Shown here piece by piece: positions 1 through 12,038 of a stretch of DNA of 64,000 bases; the first letter of the stretch is position 1; every line of letters begins with the position of its first letter. A model generated the notes under the pieces. That model had not been told where the DNA came from. It made no database searches and saw nothing but the letters and a program-made list of their open reading frames with translations. Origin of the DNA: Paraphysomonas bandaiensis (Eukaryota > Chrysophyceae); NCBI GenBank assembly GCA_965644295.1, contig CBFFRP010000042.1, positions 1-64,000 of the forward strand, written 5' to 3'. The position numbers and the translations under genes were made by a program.

Positions 1-702
1 AGGGTCAACATTACACACTCATAACTACATAATAACAGTCTTAGTACCGTCGGTATAGTAAATCGGGGTGAATGTTCTCCCGCAAAACCTCCTCGTATAT
101 AAGAACTGTGCACGCCACTTTAAACAATAGACACTATGCTCTTAAACTACCTTCCGATTTCTATCACAATACTGTTCCCCATTCGTTCAGATAACATAGA
201 GCTGGACTTCATTTATTTGCCAAAGACAGCTATGCGTCAATGATCAAGATATAGAAAACTATGTATCTAATAGAGCTGAAGACTGTAGCATAAGCAAATA
301 ACCTCCCTGTGTGTTTAAGTACCGTACATATGGAGTGATTGATTTTCAGTCCGTACAAAAAATGTAATGTAGTGGTAAAACCCTGCTTTATGCAGAAACC
401 TCTGGAATAGAGACGATGTTATCTGACTTCCGGACTTTTTGACTCTCTTCATGACCTTCAAAAAAGTTCAAAAGTTGAAAATCATAAACAGTATTAAAGA
501 GTGTGCAAAGTCCACAGTCTGACTTCACTTCATAAGTAAATAGGCGTTGATTGGATCGGAGCTGATTCTCGTGTAGTTTGAGTTGTAATTAAACGAAGCG
601 AATATTTAAATTTGAATCAGATCATAAGCGGGAGGGATTTCATTCATTGAATTGATATTAATTCACATCTCTTTAATTATAACGCACCTTCTATTGGATT
701 AA
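1..702. other. Upstream intergenic region of the STAG gene
   Basis: No coding potential is visible on either strand. The sequence is AT-rich, as in other spacers of this window. Its last part should hold the promoter and 5-prime leader of the cohesin gene that starts at 703. No TATA box could be singled out with confidence. Confidence 0.5.
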
Positions 703-3700
703 ATGAGAAGATCTTCTCGTGTTAGAACCGCAGTGGATTACTATCAACCTTCGGTTGAAGTAAATCGCCGGTAGTTGAGTTGGTGTTGTGGTGCGTGTGA
801 TAATCTCTTTCAGGGCACATAATAGCGAGAAGGCGGATGAAGACAGTGATGCCTCATCGGAGGAAGATGTACCGCAAAAGCAACTCGTCGAGGTACGTCT
901 CTATTATGTAAAAATGTGCTCATATTTGTTTTTAGCCTCGTCGTAAGGCCCCGGCTAATCAACCGAAATCTACAGGATCCGGCTGCTTTCTGTTCGGTAT
1001 ACTCTCATATTATTACCGATCTTACTTTGTAACGAACTCACAGATGCTTTAAAAGCAGCGAAGAATATTAATACATGTGTAGATAAGTGGTTAGATATAT
1101 TTGGAGTAAGTTGTCGTGGTTTTGGTACTGCGGAACTAATACTATATGCAGCGGGATCGGGTTCAAGCCATGGCTGTTCTCGTGAATTTCATTATGTTGG
1201 TATGGTTACACTGAAAGTTTGCTGTGATTATTGCAATAATATTGCATTCAGGCAGCAGGGGGAGATAAGAACTGGGTTCCGCTAAACATTGATGTCGATG
1301 GCCTAGATACAGACGAATTACGTGAACTGGTTTGTGTTATGAACTCATGTAGATTGTGCTTATGAATCACAGTTGACTGATGCTATCGACTATGTTCATG
1401 ACAAAAAGTCGAAGTCATATCCCCTGGGTGGTCATGGACAGAAAGTATGTATTATATTAATTTTGTTGTTGTACGATGGAGTAAGATTTCGTTTTTGGAC
1501 AGATGGCGGTGCGCTCCAACTTTTGCAAAATATGGGACACCCTTGCCAGTAGGGCTCTGGTAGCGTCATCTTCGGATCGAATATTTGGCTGCGTAACAGA
1601 AATTCTTGTGTCTCTATCTGGCCTTCCACTATCTAGTCTACGTGACGCAGTCACTGAGGGTGCTCTTTGTGTTGGCCGAGTGCTGGTGTGTGCATGCTTG
1701 GATCTCCGACGAAAGAGCGCCGGATCAGGTCGCCAGCTGTCTTCTGCAGATGGAGTAAGGGCCAGAGGGGGAGCAGGAGGAAATAAATCACGCGCCATTC
1801 AGGCCATGCAGACAGACACTCGGCGGTCTTTAAAGGCTTATGAGGACGCGGTAATGGGAATTTTCAATTCTGTATTTGTGCACCGATACAGGGATACCAG
1901 TGACATTGTGAGGGCAAGATGTGCATGGTATCTCGGGGAGTGGTTGGTTGCAGATCCTGAAAGGTGGGTCTTTTTCACATGAATTACGTATTCATATGAC
2001 TGCATTTGTTTGAATTGAATTAGGCTGTATGATGATCAATATCTTAAGTACATTGGGTGGATGTGCTCAGACAGGTCGCACTACGTGCGGGCAGAATCTG
2101 TTGTAGCCATAAATAAACTCATGACTGTAAGTATTTTTTTCTCATGTGAAAGAGGCAGGCTCATTGAATTGGTCTCGTGTTTGTAGAAAAAGCAGCACAT
2201 TACACGGTTAACTAACTTTGCTGAACGATTTATGTCGAGGTTTGTAGAAATGGCCGTCGGAGATGTCAATGAACAGGTGTCTTTGGACACAATTGAGCTT
2301 CTCCGTAGCTTCCAGATGTACGTATTTTTTGTGGCTACACTTTGTTGTATGGTAACATTAATGCAACTGTGGTTGTCAGGTACGGTATGCTGGATACTGT
2401 GGAGCAGAGCACTTTGGATGATGTGGACCGCGTAGTGTTTGATGCCAGCACCAGTGGGAGAGTGAGATCTGCTGCCCTGGCGTTTGTTATGGAGCACACT
2501 GTGGGTTTCGAAGAGGAGGGAAGTGATGACGATGATCATACTTTGGAAACCAACGGGAGTACTACTTCGGACACTAAGTATGATAAGAAGAAAACAGGCG
2601 GAAAAAAGCGGAGTAGGAAGAGTGAATTGGTTGAGCTAGCCAAGCGTAAACGAGTGGCTATGCAACTGGAGACATTTGCGGAATTTGCTTGTCATCACCT
2701 GAATTTGGATGAAGGGGGAGATGCTGATGATGCCAGTTTAGTTGTCCTCTTGGCGGACGCTTGTCTGGGACTGCCTGGTAGAGCTGGTAACTTAGCTACT
2801 GATAGTATTTGACTGCATGTCAATAATATGTATTTGTCAGATATTGTGCGCAGCTGGGATATCATGGTTCATCTCCTTCTGAAGGACTCTGAAGACCTCA
2901 TCGAATCTGCACTGCCGTCAGCTCATGTCTCGATGCTTTTACGTCTATTTGTGGCCAGCGCCCTTTCCCTTAAGAGAGAGAAAATGAAAGAGGAAGACCT
3001 CCATAAAAGAAGAGATCAGAATCTTTTGGATTCAGACTGGAATTCTCTTCAAGGAGTTCTTTCGGCATCTTTACCGAGCCTTCTAACGAGGTTTCGCGGT
3101 GAAGATAGTGAATTAGAAACACTGGTGGACCTGCTTGAGTGTTATGACACGTCTGCTGCTGATGGGAAACGCCTACAGCTTTTACTTCGATCATGCGTGG
3201 AAATCATGGACGCTGCCTCATCGGAAGCTGTTCTTGTCAAGATTGGGGGTGCAATGAAAGGTTGGTTTGCAAAGGGGCGTCAGCATAAGGCTGTGGTTGG
3301 CGTCTTACGAGGTGTGATGAAGGGATGCTGGGACAAGATAGCAGCTGCAGTCGGTGTCTTAACTGAATATCTAAACAAGCGCAGGAGGAAGTCACTCGCG
3401 AAGAAAGGCCCTGATACGGCGTCCACAAGAGCGGTAAGCGGATGTGTTGCAATAATTTCTTTTGATACCTCGTTATGTAGGCCACAGATGCATTGTTTTC
3501 ACTGTCATCGTCATGCAGAAAGTACATGACTTTGTGGCAGTGCATGGACTGTAGAAACATTGGGACTGAGGTACTGCAAAATCATTTGTACGCTGTTTGT
3601 ATTGCATAGCTTTTGTATGGAATGTGACAAGAATTTACAGGGAATAGAAGACATATGTGACACTCTAACCGAAGTCTCTACTGTGGCAACGAGCTTGCTT

Positions 3701-5539
3701 TCATTGGGATCCACAGGAAATATAAAGGGGGCGGATATTGTATCTGCTGCTATAAGTTCCGGGCGTACGATGCTGAGTTTATTACTTTGGCAAACGCGAG
3801 ATGTTTACACCCGTGCGAAGGAAAATCTAGATTCTGAAGACGATATTACGGGCGACGCAGCAGCCAAAGAGAGTATTGATGGGGTGTTGTCTGTTCGGGA
3901 GAAAATCGTAGACATCCTGAGCGTATGGATGGATCTCACGGAGAATTCGGCAGACAGTAGTGAGCATTGTCGACAGCTACAATGCGAAGCATTCAGAATG
4001 CTGGGTGATATGCGTCTACTGTTTCCGCTTAAAGAGAAGGATTATAAGTATGTGGCTTCACTGGCATGGACTCCTTCCAGAGTAAGTCATACACTTCTGT
4101 GTTTGCACCACTTTAATTCCACTCACCAGGAGCTTGTGGAGCGTATGGAACGTGTGTTTACCACGGAAGAGTCCCGTATCAGGAATTCTCTTAGCGATCT
4201 CAGAGAATCTGGTGAAGATGAAGACGGGGATGCTGCCCGCAAGTTATCGCGCCAGTTGGTTGAGAACTTGCTCTGTCCACTCAGTGGCATTGTGTATGAT
4301 GTAGACAATATGAATAGGCGACAGGCTGCCGCAGTATTGGGGTATATTTCCAACCCTAGCCAAGAAGTTCAGCGTCTGGTCAAGGCGTGGGCAAAGAAAC
4401 TAAAAGACAGTAACGCGGGAAAATATCTTGAATCTGTGCTAGTTGCTCTCAAGAAATGCTACGAGGACCATGTGGTTCCAATTTTGCTTAAAATTGATGA
4501 CATGGACGAGTCACGTTTTGACAGTGACGAGGATTTAATGTATGATTTAGATGTGTCAAAGAGCGAATCTGTGGAGTTCGCTCAGCGAATGATGCAGACT
4601 TTAGGGGTGGGTAAGGTCAAAAGCCATATGCGGGAACTACTGGGACTCTTCTTCCAGGTCGGCATCAAGTATGCGCTTGAGTCAGTGCATAACATGGGCT
4701 TTTTGGCACTACTACAACCATTTATAAAACTTCTTCCTCGAGGGGACCTGGAATTAGTAGCACAGCATTTGGAGGAGGCATTGGAGGAGTCGTCAAATGA
4801 TGTACAGTACCGTGCCCAAGAGGAAGGTGCAAATGATGACTTTCTAGCCCAGGCATTTAGAGATTTCAGTGCTCATGTTGGAGGTACAGTGTATATGTTT
4901 TGAGAGGTATTGTATGTGTCTTATCTTTTGTCAGCTGTGTGTAGTCGTCCTGTCCCTGGACGCACTAAGGAATCAGTCAAGTCGTCGCCAGCATCGTCGA
5001 AGCGGAGACGTGTTGGAACCGCATCAAGGACAGCTGCCAGTCGCATATCATACAAAGAAGAAGAAACCGAGGACGAGGACTCTGAACCAGAAGAAATTGC
5101 CCGTCCCTCCTCCAGGCGTGGACGGCTGAGTTCTCAGTCAAGCATAAGTGCGCTTACACAAGACAGTGCCGATTTCCGTCCCCGGAGTAATCTATTACAG
5201 TCACGCAAACGTGACTCCGGAACACCTGATGAAAAATGGAGGCCGATATTAAAAGACGAAGAAGCGAATGGATCTCGTAAACGTGGGAAACATAGCCCGT
5301 CCATGCGCCAAGATTCGTCAGAAAAACACAGCGAAGAACGGAAAGCTAGGACAAGTGCTGTGAGAGCCTCCCCAGGTAAAAATAGGTCCCGTGGACCAGT
5401 AATGGGACTTCACATTGAAGATTTTTCAGCTGCTGATGAAGATATTGACATGTCGCCGATTCCCTTCAGGACCAGCAGTGCCATGGACAGTAGTGTTTTT
5501 GACGAGATGGACGATTTTCCATCTCGCAGACATTTGTAG
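703..5539 (+). CDS. STAG/SCC3: Cohesin subunit SA/STAG (Scc3), multi-exon
   Basis: This encodes the HEAT-repeat subunit that binds the kleisin of the cohesin ring and loads or holds it on chromatin in the nucleus. The gene is interrupted by more than ten introns, for example 771-813, 893-935 and 997-1043. The start at 703 gives a short basic, Ser-rich N-terminus followed by an acidic stretch. Family signatures read in order: a segment with KWLDIF and VNFIML that matches the opening of STAG proteins (about 1080-1250), then the stromalin conservative domain (about 1860-2300) with FVHRYRDTSDIVRARC, YLKYIGWMCSDRSHYVRAE and NFAERFMSRFVEMA. HEAT-like helices follow to about 4.9 kb. The C-terminal 200 residues are low-complexity, rich in Ser, Arg and Glu, as in other STAG tails. 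Stop TAG is at 5537; an AATAAA lies at 5713. Estimated length is about 1,350 residues, near the usual 1,200-1,300. Some internal splice sites were not resolved. Confidence 0.9.
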
Positions 5540-7038
5540 ACCCACCGCAATCCTATGAATTACTAACCTCTATTAGCGTAGTATGCCTACATTCCCGTTA
5601 TGTTGCTGTGATTTCTTTAGTGCTGATTATACACCGCGTACTAATTGTCTAAGTTGTTTTTGTCGTTGACAGTCTAAGTATTTATCATTTTGGAACGTGT
5701 AATTGCTTATGTAATAAAATCTGGAATCGTAGTTATCAACATATACTGCACTCTATTCTCTATTGACGAGAAAGGTGAAGTATTAGTTACAGATTCACTC
5801 ACTATAATATCTAGGTCACAATATTACAATCGCTCATTAGTTCATTAAGTCAGTTTTAGTGTATTAGGATTCGTATATTCACGTATTCCCTTTTAACACT
5901 CAACATATACATTATACATTATACATTATACGCGTGAATACAATAGATAAACGAAATAATTAGACATTAGACTATATAAGATACATTACTATATGTGACT
6001 GGTTCTAATGATCCTTTCAACAGTGCCTTGCTGTTTGCTGTTATACTATGAGCTATTAGTTAGGCTTTATTGATAAAGTATATTCCTTATGCAAAATGTG
6101 ATGTATTATATAATACAAAGTATATCTCTCATCGAATATATAGCGTGGTGAGTAAAACGGAGGTGGTCGCACCTTGGTGCTTGCGGCGACATACAAGCTG
6201 CCCCCGTAGCGACAAATAGTAGGATATTAGTATTAAGTGTTTGACAGAAACCCTGTTTAGTTTCTATTTCTATTAGTTTTAAGTTTTAATACTTCCATGC
6301 TTATTGCTAAATAATCAGACAATATATATAATATATATAAGATATAAGGTGAATAACACAAAATAATAATGATAAGTATATCGCTGTTATATAACACGTA
6401 CTAGTAGATCATTAGTATCTGTCCCTACTAGGTTCTATGTACTATGTAGGCTATATTAAGTTACGTGTTGCAATGATATACATAAATGGACAAACAGCAA
6501 TATCCAATATCTGATGTGTAGATAAACTTCTTATGCCCATGATTGCTACTCTAAGGCAACCATGTTGTCACGGTATAGTTAGCTCCTACTAACAAAACTC
6601 GGCTAGCAGCTAACAAACACTTAAATTTATATTTTTCATCAACACTCTCATAATCTTATGTTCTCATTATTGCTCAGGAAGAACCAGTTTAAAGTTCAAC
6701 GCCATAAAAGCTACCCACTGATGTTCTGCTGTTTTCTGTGATGTACTTCTACCACAAAGGGAGTAGTAGACTTAAGTATAGGTTTTGCTAGTTCTGTCGT
6801 AGGCAAATTTCTGACCTTGCTGTTCGAAGAATAAAATGTAGAAATTATACATGCTAAAACTATAAGTTTCAATTCCAAGATTAAGACGAGTGACAAGGAT
6901 GGTATATTATATAAACAAAATACATCTACGTTTCTAACCTAGTACTACCGAATGCCAGCCATTACAGCAACACCGAGAAGCAACAAGTGGCGTTCACAGA
7001 GCACTGACAGCAGTATTTCATTCCCTACTAGCAGCCTA
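5540..7038. other. Convergent intergenic region with repeat remnant
   Basis: This spacer lies between the 3-prime ends of STAG (+) and mitochondrial EF-G (-). It is AT-rich. A 7-bp tandem repeat (unit cattata, three or four copies) lies near 5906-5930, and a truncated dispersed repeat lies at 6150-6325. No gene was recognised in the rest. Confidence 0.6.
6150..6325 (+). repeat. Truncated LINE/SINE tail: structured terminus plus one tail unit
   Basis: The segment at about 6157-6209 carries the dispersed terminal motif (core caccttggtgcttgcggcga). It is followed by the shared gacaaatagtaggata string and a degenerate tail unit ending in ttattgctaaataatcagac. The outer stem is nearly intact, with one mismatched pair. 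No coding part remains, so this is an extremely 5-prime-truncated insertion or a decayed copy of the family described at 43929-47770. Confidence 0.75.
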
Positions 7039-9429
7039 TTAAGCGTCTTCTTCGTCCTTAATTCGTTGAAGATAAGCTTTAATCAAATCAGCCTGAACAT
7101 TTCTTTGAACTGGTTGGTGACATTTATACTCCATAGAAAACTCCCCCTTTCCTTGTGTAGTCGACCTCAAGTCCGTAGAGTATCCGAAGAGCACAGCTAA
7201 AGGTACATCTGCATGCACTGAAAGATGAGATCCATCTTCATTCAGATCAGATGATGATATTATTCCACCACGTTTGTTAATACCACCGACCACAGTGCCC
7301 TGGAACTCAGCTGGTGTAGACACTTCCAGGTTCATTACAGGTTCAAGGATCTGTCCTCGTGCATTGTTAACTCCTTCACGAATTCCAAACCTCATTGCGG
7401 CCTGGAAAGCAGTGTCACTAGAATCGACAAGATGCGCCTGCCCGTCTAACAGAACAACTCTCATTCCGGTCAACTGGTAACCAGCAAGAACGCCTTTTTG
7501 TGATGCCTTAATTGCACCTTTTTCACAACTGGGATAGAATTCCGATGGGATGTTAGTTCCAACACAACGATTCTCAAATTCAAATTCTTTCCCTTCCTTG
7601 ATTTCCTCATCAGTTAATGGTTCGACGTAGCCAATAACGCGAGCGAACTGTCCTGCACCTCCAGTTTGTTTCTTGTGGAGGTAGTTAAAGTCAGCACGGG
7701 TAGTGATGGTCTCCTTGTAGTTGACAGTTGGAGCACCAGTTACGCATTCCACACCATACTCGCGTTTCATGCGCTCCACGTAGATCTCAAGATGAAGTTC
7801 GCCCATTCCACTGAGGACAGTTTCATTAGTCTGCTCATCAAGATGCACTTGAAGTGTTGGATCCTCGCGTGTAAACTTTCCAATCGCCTTTGCAAAGGCG
7901 CTCTGTTTTGCTGTTTCCTTTGGTTTGATGGACAGAGACATCACTGGTTTAGGCACAAACATACTACGCATTGCTAATTTTAATGTGCCATCAGTGAAAG
8001 TGTCCATGGAAGCACACTCCAGTCCAAATGCTACTACAACATCCCCAGCGCTTGCACTGTCAATATCCACCATCTCATTAGAATGCATCTTCACCAGTCT
8101 GGGTAAGCGAATCTTTTTCATGCCATTCATGTTGTATGCGGTCATGCCCCTCTTGATCGTACCCTGGTAGACTCGCATATATGTGAGCTGACCGTACTTG
8201 CTCTCTTCCAGTTTAAAGGCCAGTGCAACCATAGGTTCAGTGGGGTTACAAGCAACAGGAACTTCTGCCTCCTTATTGGTCAAGTCATAAGCAATATTCT
8301 GCTTTTCTGGGGGACTGGGTAAATAGTCTATCACACCATCGAGTAGCGCTTGCACTCCCTTATTCTTGTAAGCTGATCCCATGAATACAGGGACAAATTT
8401 CAAGTCAATAGTTTGCCTTCTAATGGCTGCCTTGATATCTTCCTCACTAGGAGTTTCCTCCATCAGGAATTGTTCTCCGATCTCATCATCGATATTAGCG
8501 AGGAACTCGATCATTTCCGCTCGCGCATTCTCGGTTTCCTCCAGCATGTTATCCGGAATGTCTTTCACTACCATCGTTTCGCCTTTAGGCCCTTCGAAGT
8601 AGTATGCTTGGCGGCGAATGAGGTCGACCACACCTTTATGCTCCCCCTCCAAACCGATTGGGATCTGTACCGGACACGCAGGTAGCTTCAGCTCCTTCCT
8701 CATACCGGCAATTCCCTGTGCTAAGCGTTACGTACTCCACGAGTAATATCACGCATTACCCGCCAAGGATTAGCCCCCACACGGTCCAGCTTATTAATGA
8801 AGACAATTCGTGGCACCTTGTAGCGTGCCATCTGTCTGTCAACGGTAAAAGTCTGACTCTGAACACCAGAAGAACCGCAGATAACCTACATCCTCGTGAG
8901 AAGCATTCATACATAGTGACACTGTTTTACCATAACAGCTCCATCCAGTACTCTGAGAGCTCGCTCGACTTCAACCGTGAAATCAACGTGTCCGGGAGTG
9001 TCGATGATATTAATAGTCTTATCTTTCCAAGTACAGAAAGTTGCTGCCGACTGAATTGTAATTCCCTTCTCTCGTTCCAGGTCCATAGAATCCATCTTAG
9101 CCCCAACGCCATCCTTCCCTCTAACATCGTGAATATCCTTAATCCGTCCAGTGTAGAAAAGTATTCTCTCCGTTAAAGTTGTCTTTCCACTGAAACAGAA
9201 ATATGAGCACTGTAACAGCAGTGTATGGCACAGCACATCATATCATTGCATAGTGTAGCGCTCACCTATCAATATGTGCACTGATTCCAATGTTTCTGTG
9301 GTCAATCATATAGCTATCACTCAACAGGGCACGTGTGGAAGATATTCTAGCGGAAGGGATTCTAAAATGAGTCCCGCGTAACGCCATTCTTCTAACAGTG
9401 CCCATCATCCCACTGTACAGTCGAGACAT
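7039..9429 (-). CDS. GFM1: Mitochondrial elongation factor G (EF-G1)
   Basis: This is the GTPase that drives ribosomal translocation in mitochondria. Four exons are supported, separated by introns 9190-9265, 8886-8930 and 8716-8759, giving about 741 residues against 751 for human GFM1. The N-terminus is rich in Arg, Ser and Met, with few acidic residues over the first 40 residues, as expected for a mitochondrial targeting peptide. All G motifs are visible: AHIDSGKTT (G1), [13 protein letters not shown] (G2), DTPGHVDF (G3) and NKLD (G4). Domains II to V follow, including [17 protein letters not shown] and a C-terminal [15 protein letters not shown] segment typical of EF-G1. The start ATG at 9429 is the first in frame and gives the transit peptide. 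The gene is divergent from a mitoribosomal protein gene 458 bp away, so the two may share a promoter region. Confidence 0.96.
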
Positions 9430-9887
9430 TCCAACTAATTAACTGAACAGACAAATCTATAAGCAGACTATGAGGAGGAGACTTGATGAAGGTCCGGATT
9501 CTCTGATGTGTGTGTTATCCACTCGACAGCCGCTAATTTCATAGTCTGCTGCTCCTGCCTATAGGGGGGTGTCCGTACATTGGATGGTCCGCATTATGTA
9601 TACCGCATACAGTACACTACCCTGAAGCGCAGCCTATACAGCCGTATACCCCATGCACATATGAGTGTGTGTACTCCCATCCTCTCTGTCCGTATATATG
9701 ACTATAATCTGCAGCATGTGCTCTGTATGGTGACTGCTATAGAGAGAGAGAAGTACTACGCATACAGGCAGTAGACTGTATATCGCACAGTGTATAGAAG
9801 AGCAATTAAGAAATACACGATCACAGTATCACTACATCGACCCGCCATAGCAGAGCTACATCATAGCGGATTACACTGATAATAATA
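9430..9887. promoter_or_regulatory. Divergent promoter region between EF-G1 and mL59-like genes
   Basis: A 458-bp spacer separates two divergent genes for mitochondrial translation. It is rich in short repeats of tata, gtgtg and agtactac type. No gene is recognised. A shared promoter is inferred only from the arrangement; no specific motif was proven. Confidence 0.4.
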
Positions 9888-10552
9888 ATGAGTAGTCTCA
9901 GCAAAGTGCCTCGTGCTATCCGAATGATCGCCAAATTTGGTGGTGATGCATTTAAAAGAGAAGTCGTTAATGGAAAGTGAGTGTTAGTGGAGTCACCTAT
10001 CGACCGTGTATGATAAATACTCGTGTGATTTATATGTTCGATGTAGATATATTGCACCGAAAGTTTCACGTCGCGCTGCTGCTGGATTAAGAAAAAGAGC
10101 GTTGATTGCTGGGACGTTTGGGAGTTTCGACCCCGTTAAAGGTACCCTAGAGAGACTACTCGTTATCAGTAACATTACATTAACAATAAAATTTAGGTGG
10201 ATGGGATCCTGCTTGGGACGCTCCTCCCAAAGTTGTGTCGTATAGGCCTCACCGAGGTCACATTCGTGATAGAAATCGCCCGGAAAGGTTAGTGGATATT
10301 TTCCGAATACATCTTGTTTACAATTGGCCTCTTTCAGAGCACATGCTATTACTAAGGCGATGGAAGGAATGCCAGATAAAGAGGCTAAATATTATCAGGT
10401 ATCGTTATCAATCTGTATTACTAGAATAGTTTTCATATTCATGCGTTCGATGTCACTAGGATATGCAAGAGAGGCGGCCCGTTAAGAATTTACGTTTCCG
10501 AATGAAGCGAATCAGTCTTTTTGCCAAACAGAAAGCCCAAATGAGAAAATAA
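9888..10552 (+). CDS. Mitochondrial large-subunit ribosomal protein, mL59/MRPL25-like
   Basis: This small five-exon gene encodes about 142 residues. Introns are at 9977-10046, 10142-10196, 10288-10337 and 10399-10459, all GT...AG, and all joins keep frame. The protein is strongly basic. It contains KVSRRAAAGLRKRA, then GGWDPAWD, then RPHRGHIRDRNRPERA and a helix KAMEGMPDKEAKYYQ, and ends in a Lys/Arg-rich tail. This order resembles the fungal mL59 family and related mL64 proteins, as recalled from the family pattern (GHK.R/ERT.E.R...I...M..MP). It would sit in the mitochondrial 60S-like subunit. Its partner across the shared promoter is mitochondrial EF-G. Family assignment is moderately sure; the exon structure is firm. 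Confidence 0.7.
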
Positions 10553-11174
10553 ACAGAGTGAATTCTAAGTAAAAATGTAATGTTTATTCCGTGATTGGTT
10601 GGTTATACACTCCGTGTACTGTAGCTGCCTCAAACGTGCACCATAATTATCACTAGGAACCAATTTCTGTAAATTTCGCTTACATGCGCTCTACATATGA
10701 TTCATCTACAATATATCCGCTAAACTTCAGCTATATTCAATCATTCCAGTTGAAGAAAATACTATTGTACTCAGTTTTATTCATGAGTGTCAGGGCTAGG
10801 AAATAGGAAGCAATATACTGAATTGCAAATAATTACAATTAATAGTTTACTAAACTAAGTACTAAGACATTTAGAAGTGACTATTTTCAATGAAAAAGAA
10901 ATAATTACTTATCCCCATTTTGACTTAAATTGGGTTAACCAGAACGCACTTATTTAACACAGGGCAAATATCAACATTCCAGGGACAGGGAATAATATAT
11001 TGCCATACAATTGTAATACTATTGCAATATATTGCCATATATTAGTATGACCAGTAAGTAAAAATATCCGTAGTTTCCATTTTTAGTACTTGTCATTATA
11101 AGGTCACTTGATAATCAAACCCACTACTCTTAACTAATTAAAAGTTTCCTTATACTCATCCTCTGAGTATCATC
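10553..11174. other. AT-rich intergenic region upstream of the Copia element
   Basis: No gene is seen. The stretch contains several closely spaced atattgccata/gcaatatattgccat repeats near 10995-11045. The retroelement LTR begins directly at 11175. Confidence 0.6.
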
Positions 11175-11467
11175 TATTAGAATATGGACTGTATCCTAGT
11201 ATATTCAATGTGGTACTTGAAGACAATGTACGAGAATACAGTGAAGTATGGTGATGTGTAGATGCTGTTATGATATTGAGAAAACTGAAATAGTTTGCTC
11301 TTTCAAGATATGTTTAGTAGCGAAAGGTCTACAGAAGTAGTGATTTATGCATGGCACAAAACGAGCTTGTGTTGTTTAACACAATTTGTGTAAACGATAT
11401 TAATAAATCTATCTAGTCTAACAACTTAATCTCTCTTTGATCTAAGTAAAATGAGCATTTCCCAACA
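11175..11467 (+). repeat. Copia 5-prime LTR
   Basis: This 293-bp direct repeat matches 16337-16629. It begins tattagaatatgg and ends cccaaca, so its outer dinucleotides are TA...CA rather than TG...CA. The boundaries are independently supported by a solo LTR at 42313-42606 with a 5-bp target duplication. The gag start codon at 11451 lies inside it. An attaataaatc stretch near 11398 could serve as polyadenylation signal. Confidence 0.95.
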
Positions 11468-12038
11468 TGGTAGCGAGCGAGGAGGAGAGAAGGAGGATAG
11501 AGGAGTAGTTCCTCAGTTCAACGAGACTAACGTTGAACAATGGATTGAGGACTTCGAGACATTCCTTATGAGGAAGGAACAAAGCGAGGTAGCGGTGGAA
11601 CTGCCACCTAAGGAGAGCGACTTCGGGGAGCAGCCACTTACGTTGATGGAGGAGAAGGCGTACAGACAGGCTGTGAAGAGGTATTGGAAGGCGAACGCCA
11701 TAGCTTATTCTTACTGCAGGGATGCGGTGCAGCATTCCCCGAAAGCGCTGCGTAAATTCCATCTTACCCACAAAGCGTTCAAGGCAGAAGGGAGTGGTGT
11801 AAACAGGTTCAAAACACATGTAATGATTGATGAGTTGAAGAAGTGTTTTGCTGGAGGGAAGCAAAATAGGATCAGTGACCTCTTAACTCAATATGGTTCT
11901 TTCCGTATGCGTCCGGAGGAGACGGCGAAGGACTACGTACTACGGTTCGAACTACTGCTGAAGGAACTACAGGAGCAGCAGCAGGATATCTCGGAGGTAT
12001 CAAAAAACAAGTCGACTACGAGAAGGCTTGCTCAATGA
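11451..12038 (+). CDS. gag: Copia gag (capsid) open reading frame
   Basis: The ORF encodes 195 residues, with the start inside the 5-prime LTR, as in yeast Ty1. The protein is charged and helical. It carries a Copia capsid-like region, with KRYWKANAIAYSYCRDAV around residues 70-90 and a segment ending in VLRFELLLKELQEQQ. The frame stops at 12038, before the part equivalent to the usual LL..LP.EY end of Copia gag. That part is found in the +1 frame, so gag and the downstream ORF must be joined by a +1 shift near the CTT codon at 12027. The tRNA primer site lies within the coding sequence. Confidence 0.8.
   Translation: MSISQHGSERGGEKEDRGVVPQFNETNVEQWIEDFETFLMRKEQSEVAVELPPKESDFGEQPLTLMEEKAYRQAVKRYWKANAIAYSYCRDAVQHSPKALRKFHLTHKAFKAEGSGVNRFKTHVMIDELKKCFAGGKQNRISDLLTQYGSFRMRPEETAKDYVLRFELLLKELQEQQQDISEVSKNKSTTRRLAQ
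11468..11480 (+). other. Primer-binding site for initiator tRNA-Met
   Basis: The sequence tggtagcgagcg begins at the base after the 5-prime LTR. Its first eight bases match the start of the Ty1 site tggtagcgcc, the complement of the initiator tRNA-Met acceptor end. Reverse transcription would start here. The match beyond eight bases cannot be judged without this organism's tRNA. Confidence 0.75.

Noticed and set aside
8716-8735. A 20-bp intron in the EF-G gene
   Set aside because: Splicing gtacgt...acag would be in frame but far below the usual intron size. The 44-bp intron 8716-8759 gives [13 protein letters not shown], which aligns directly with the family.
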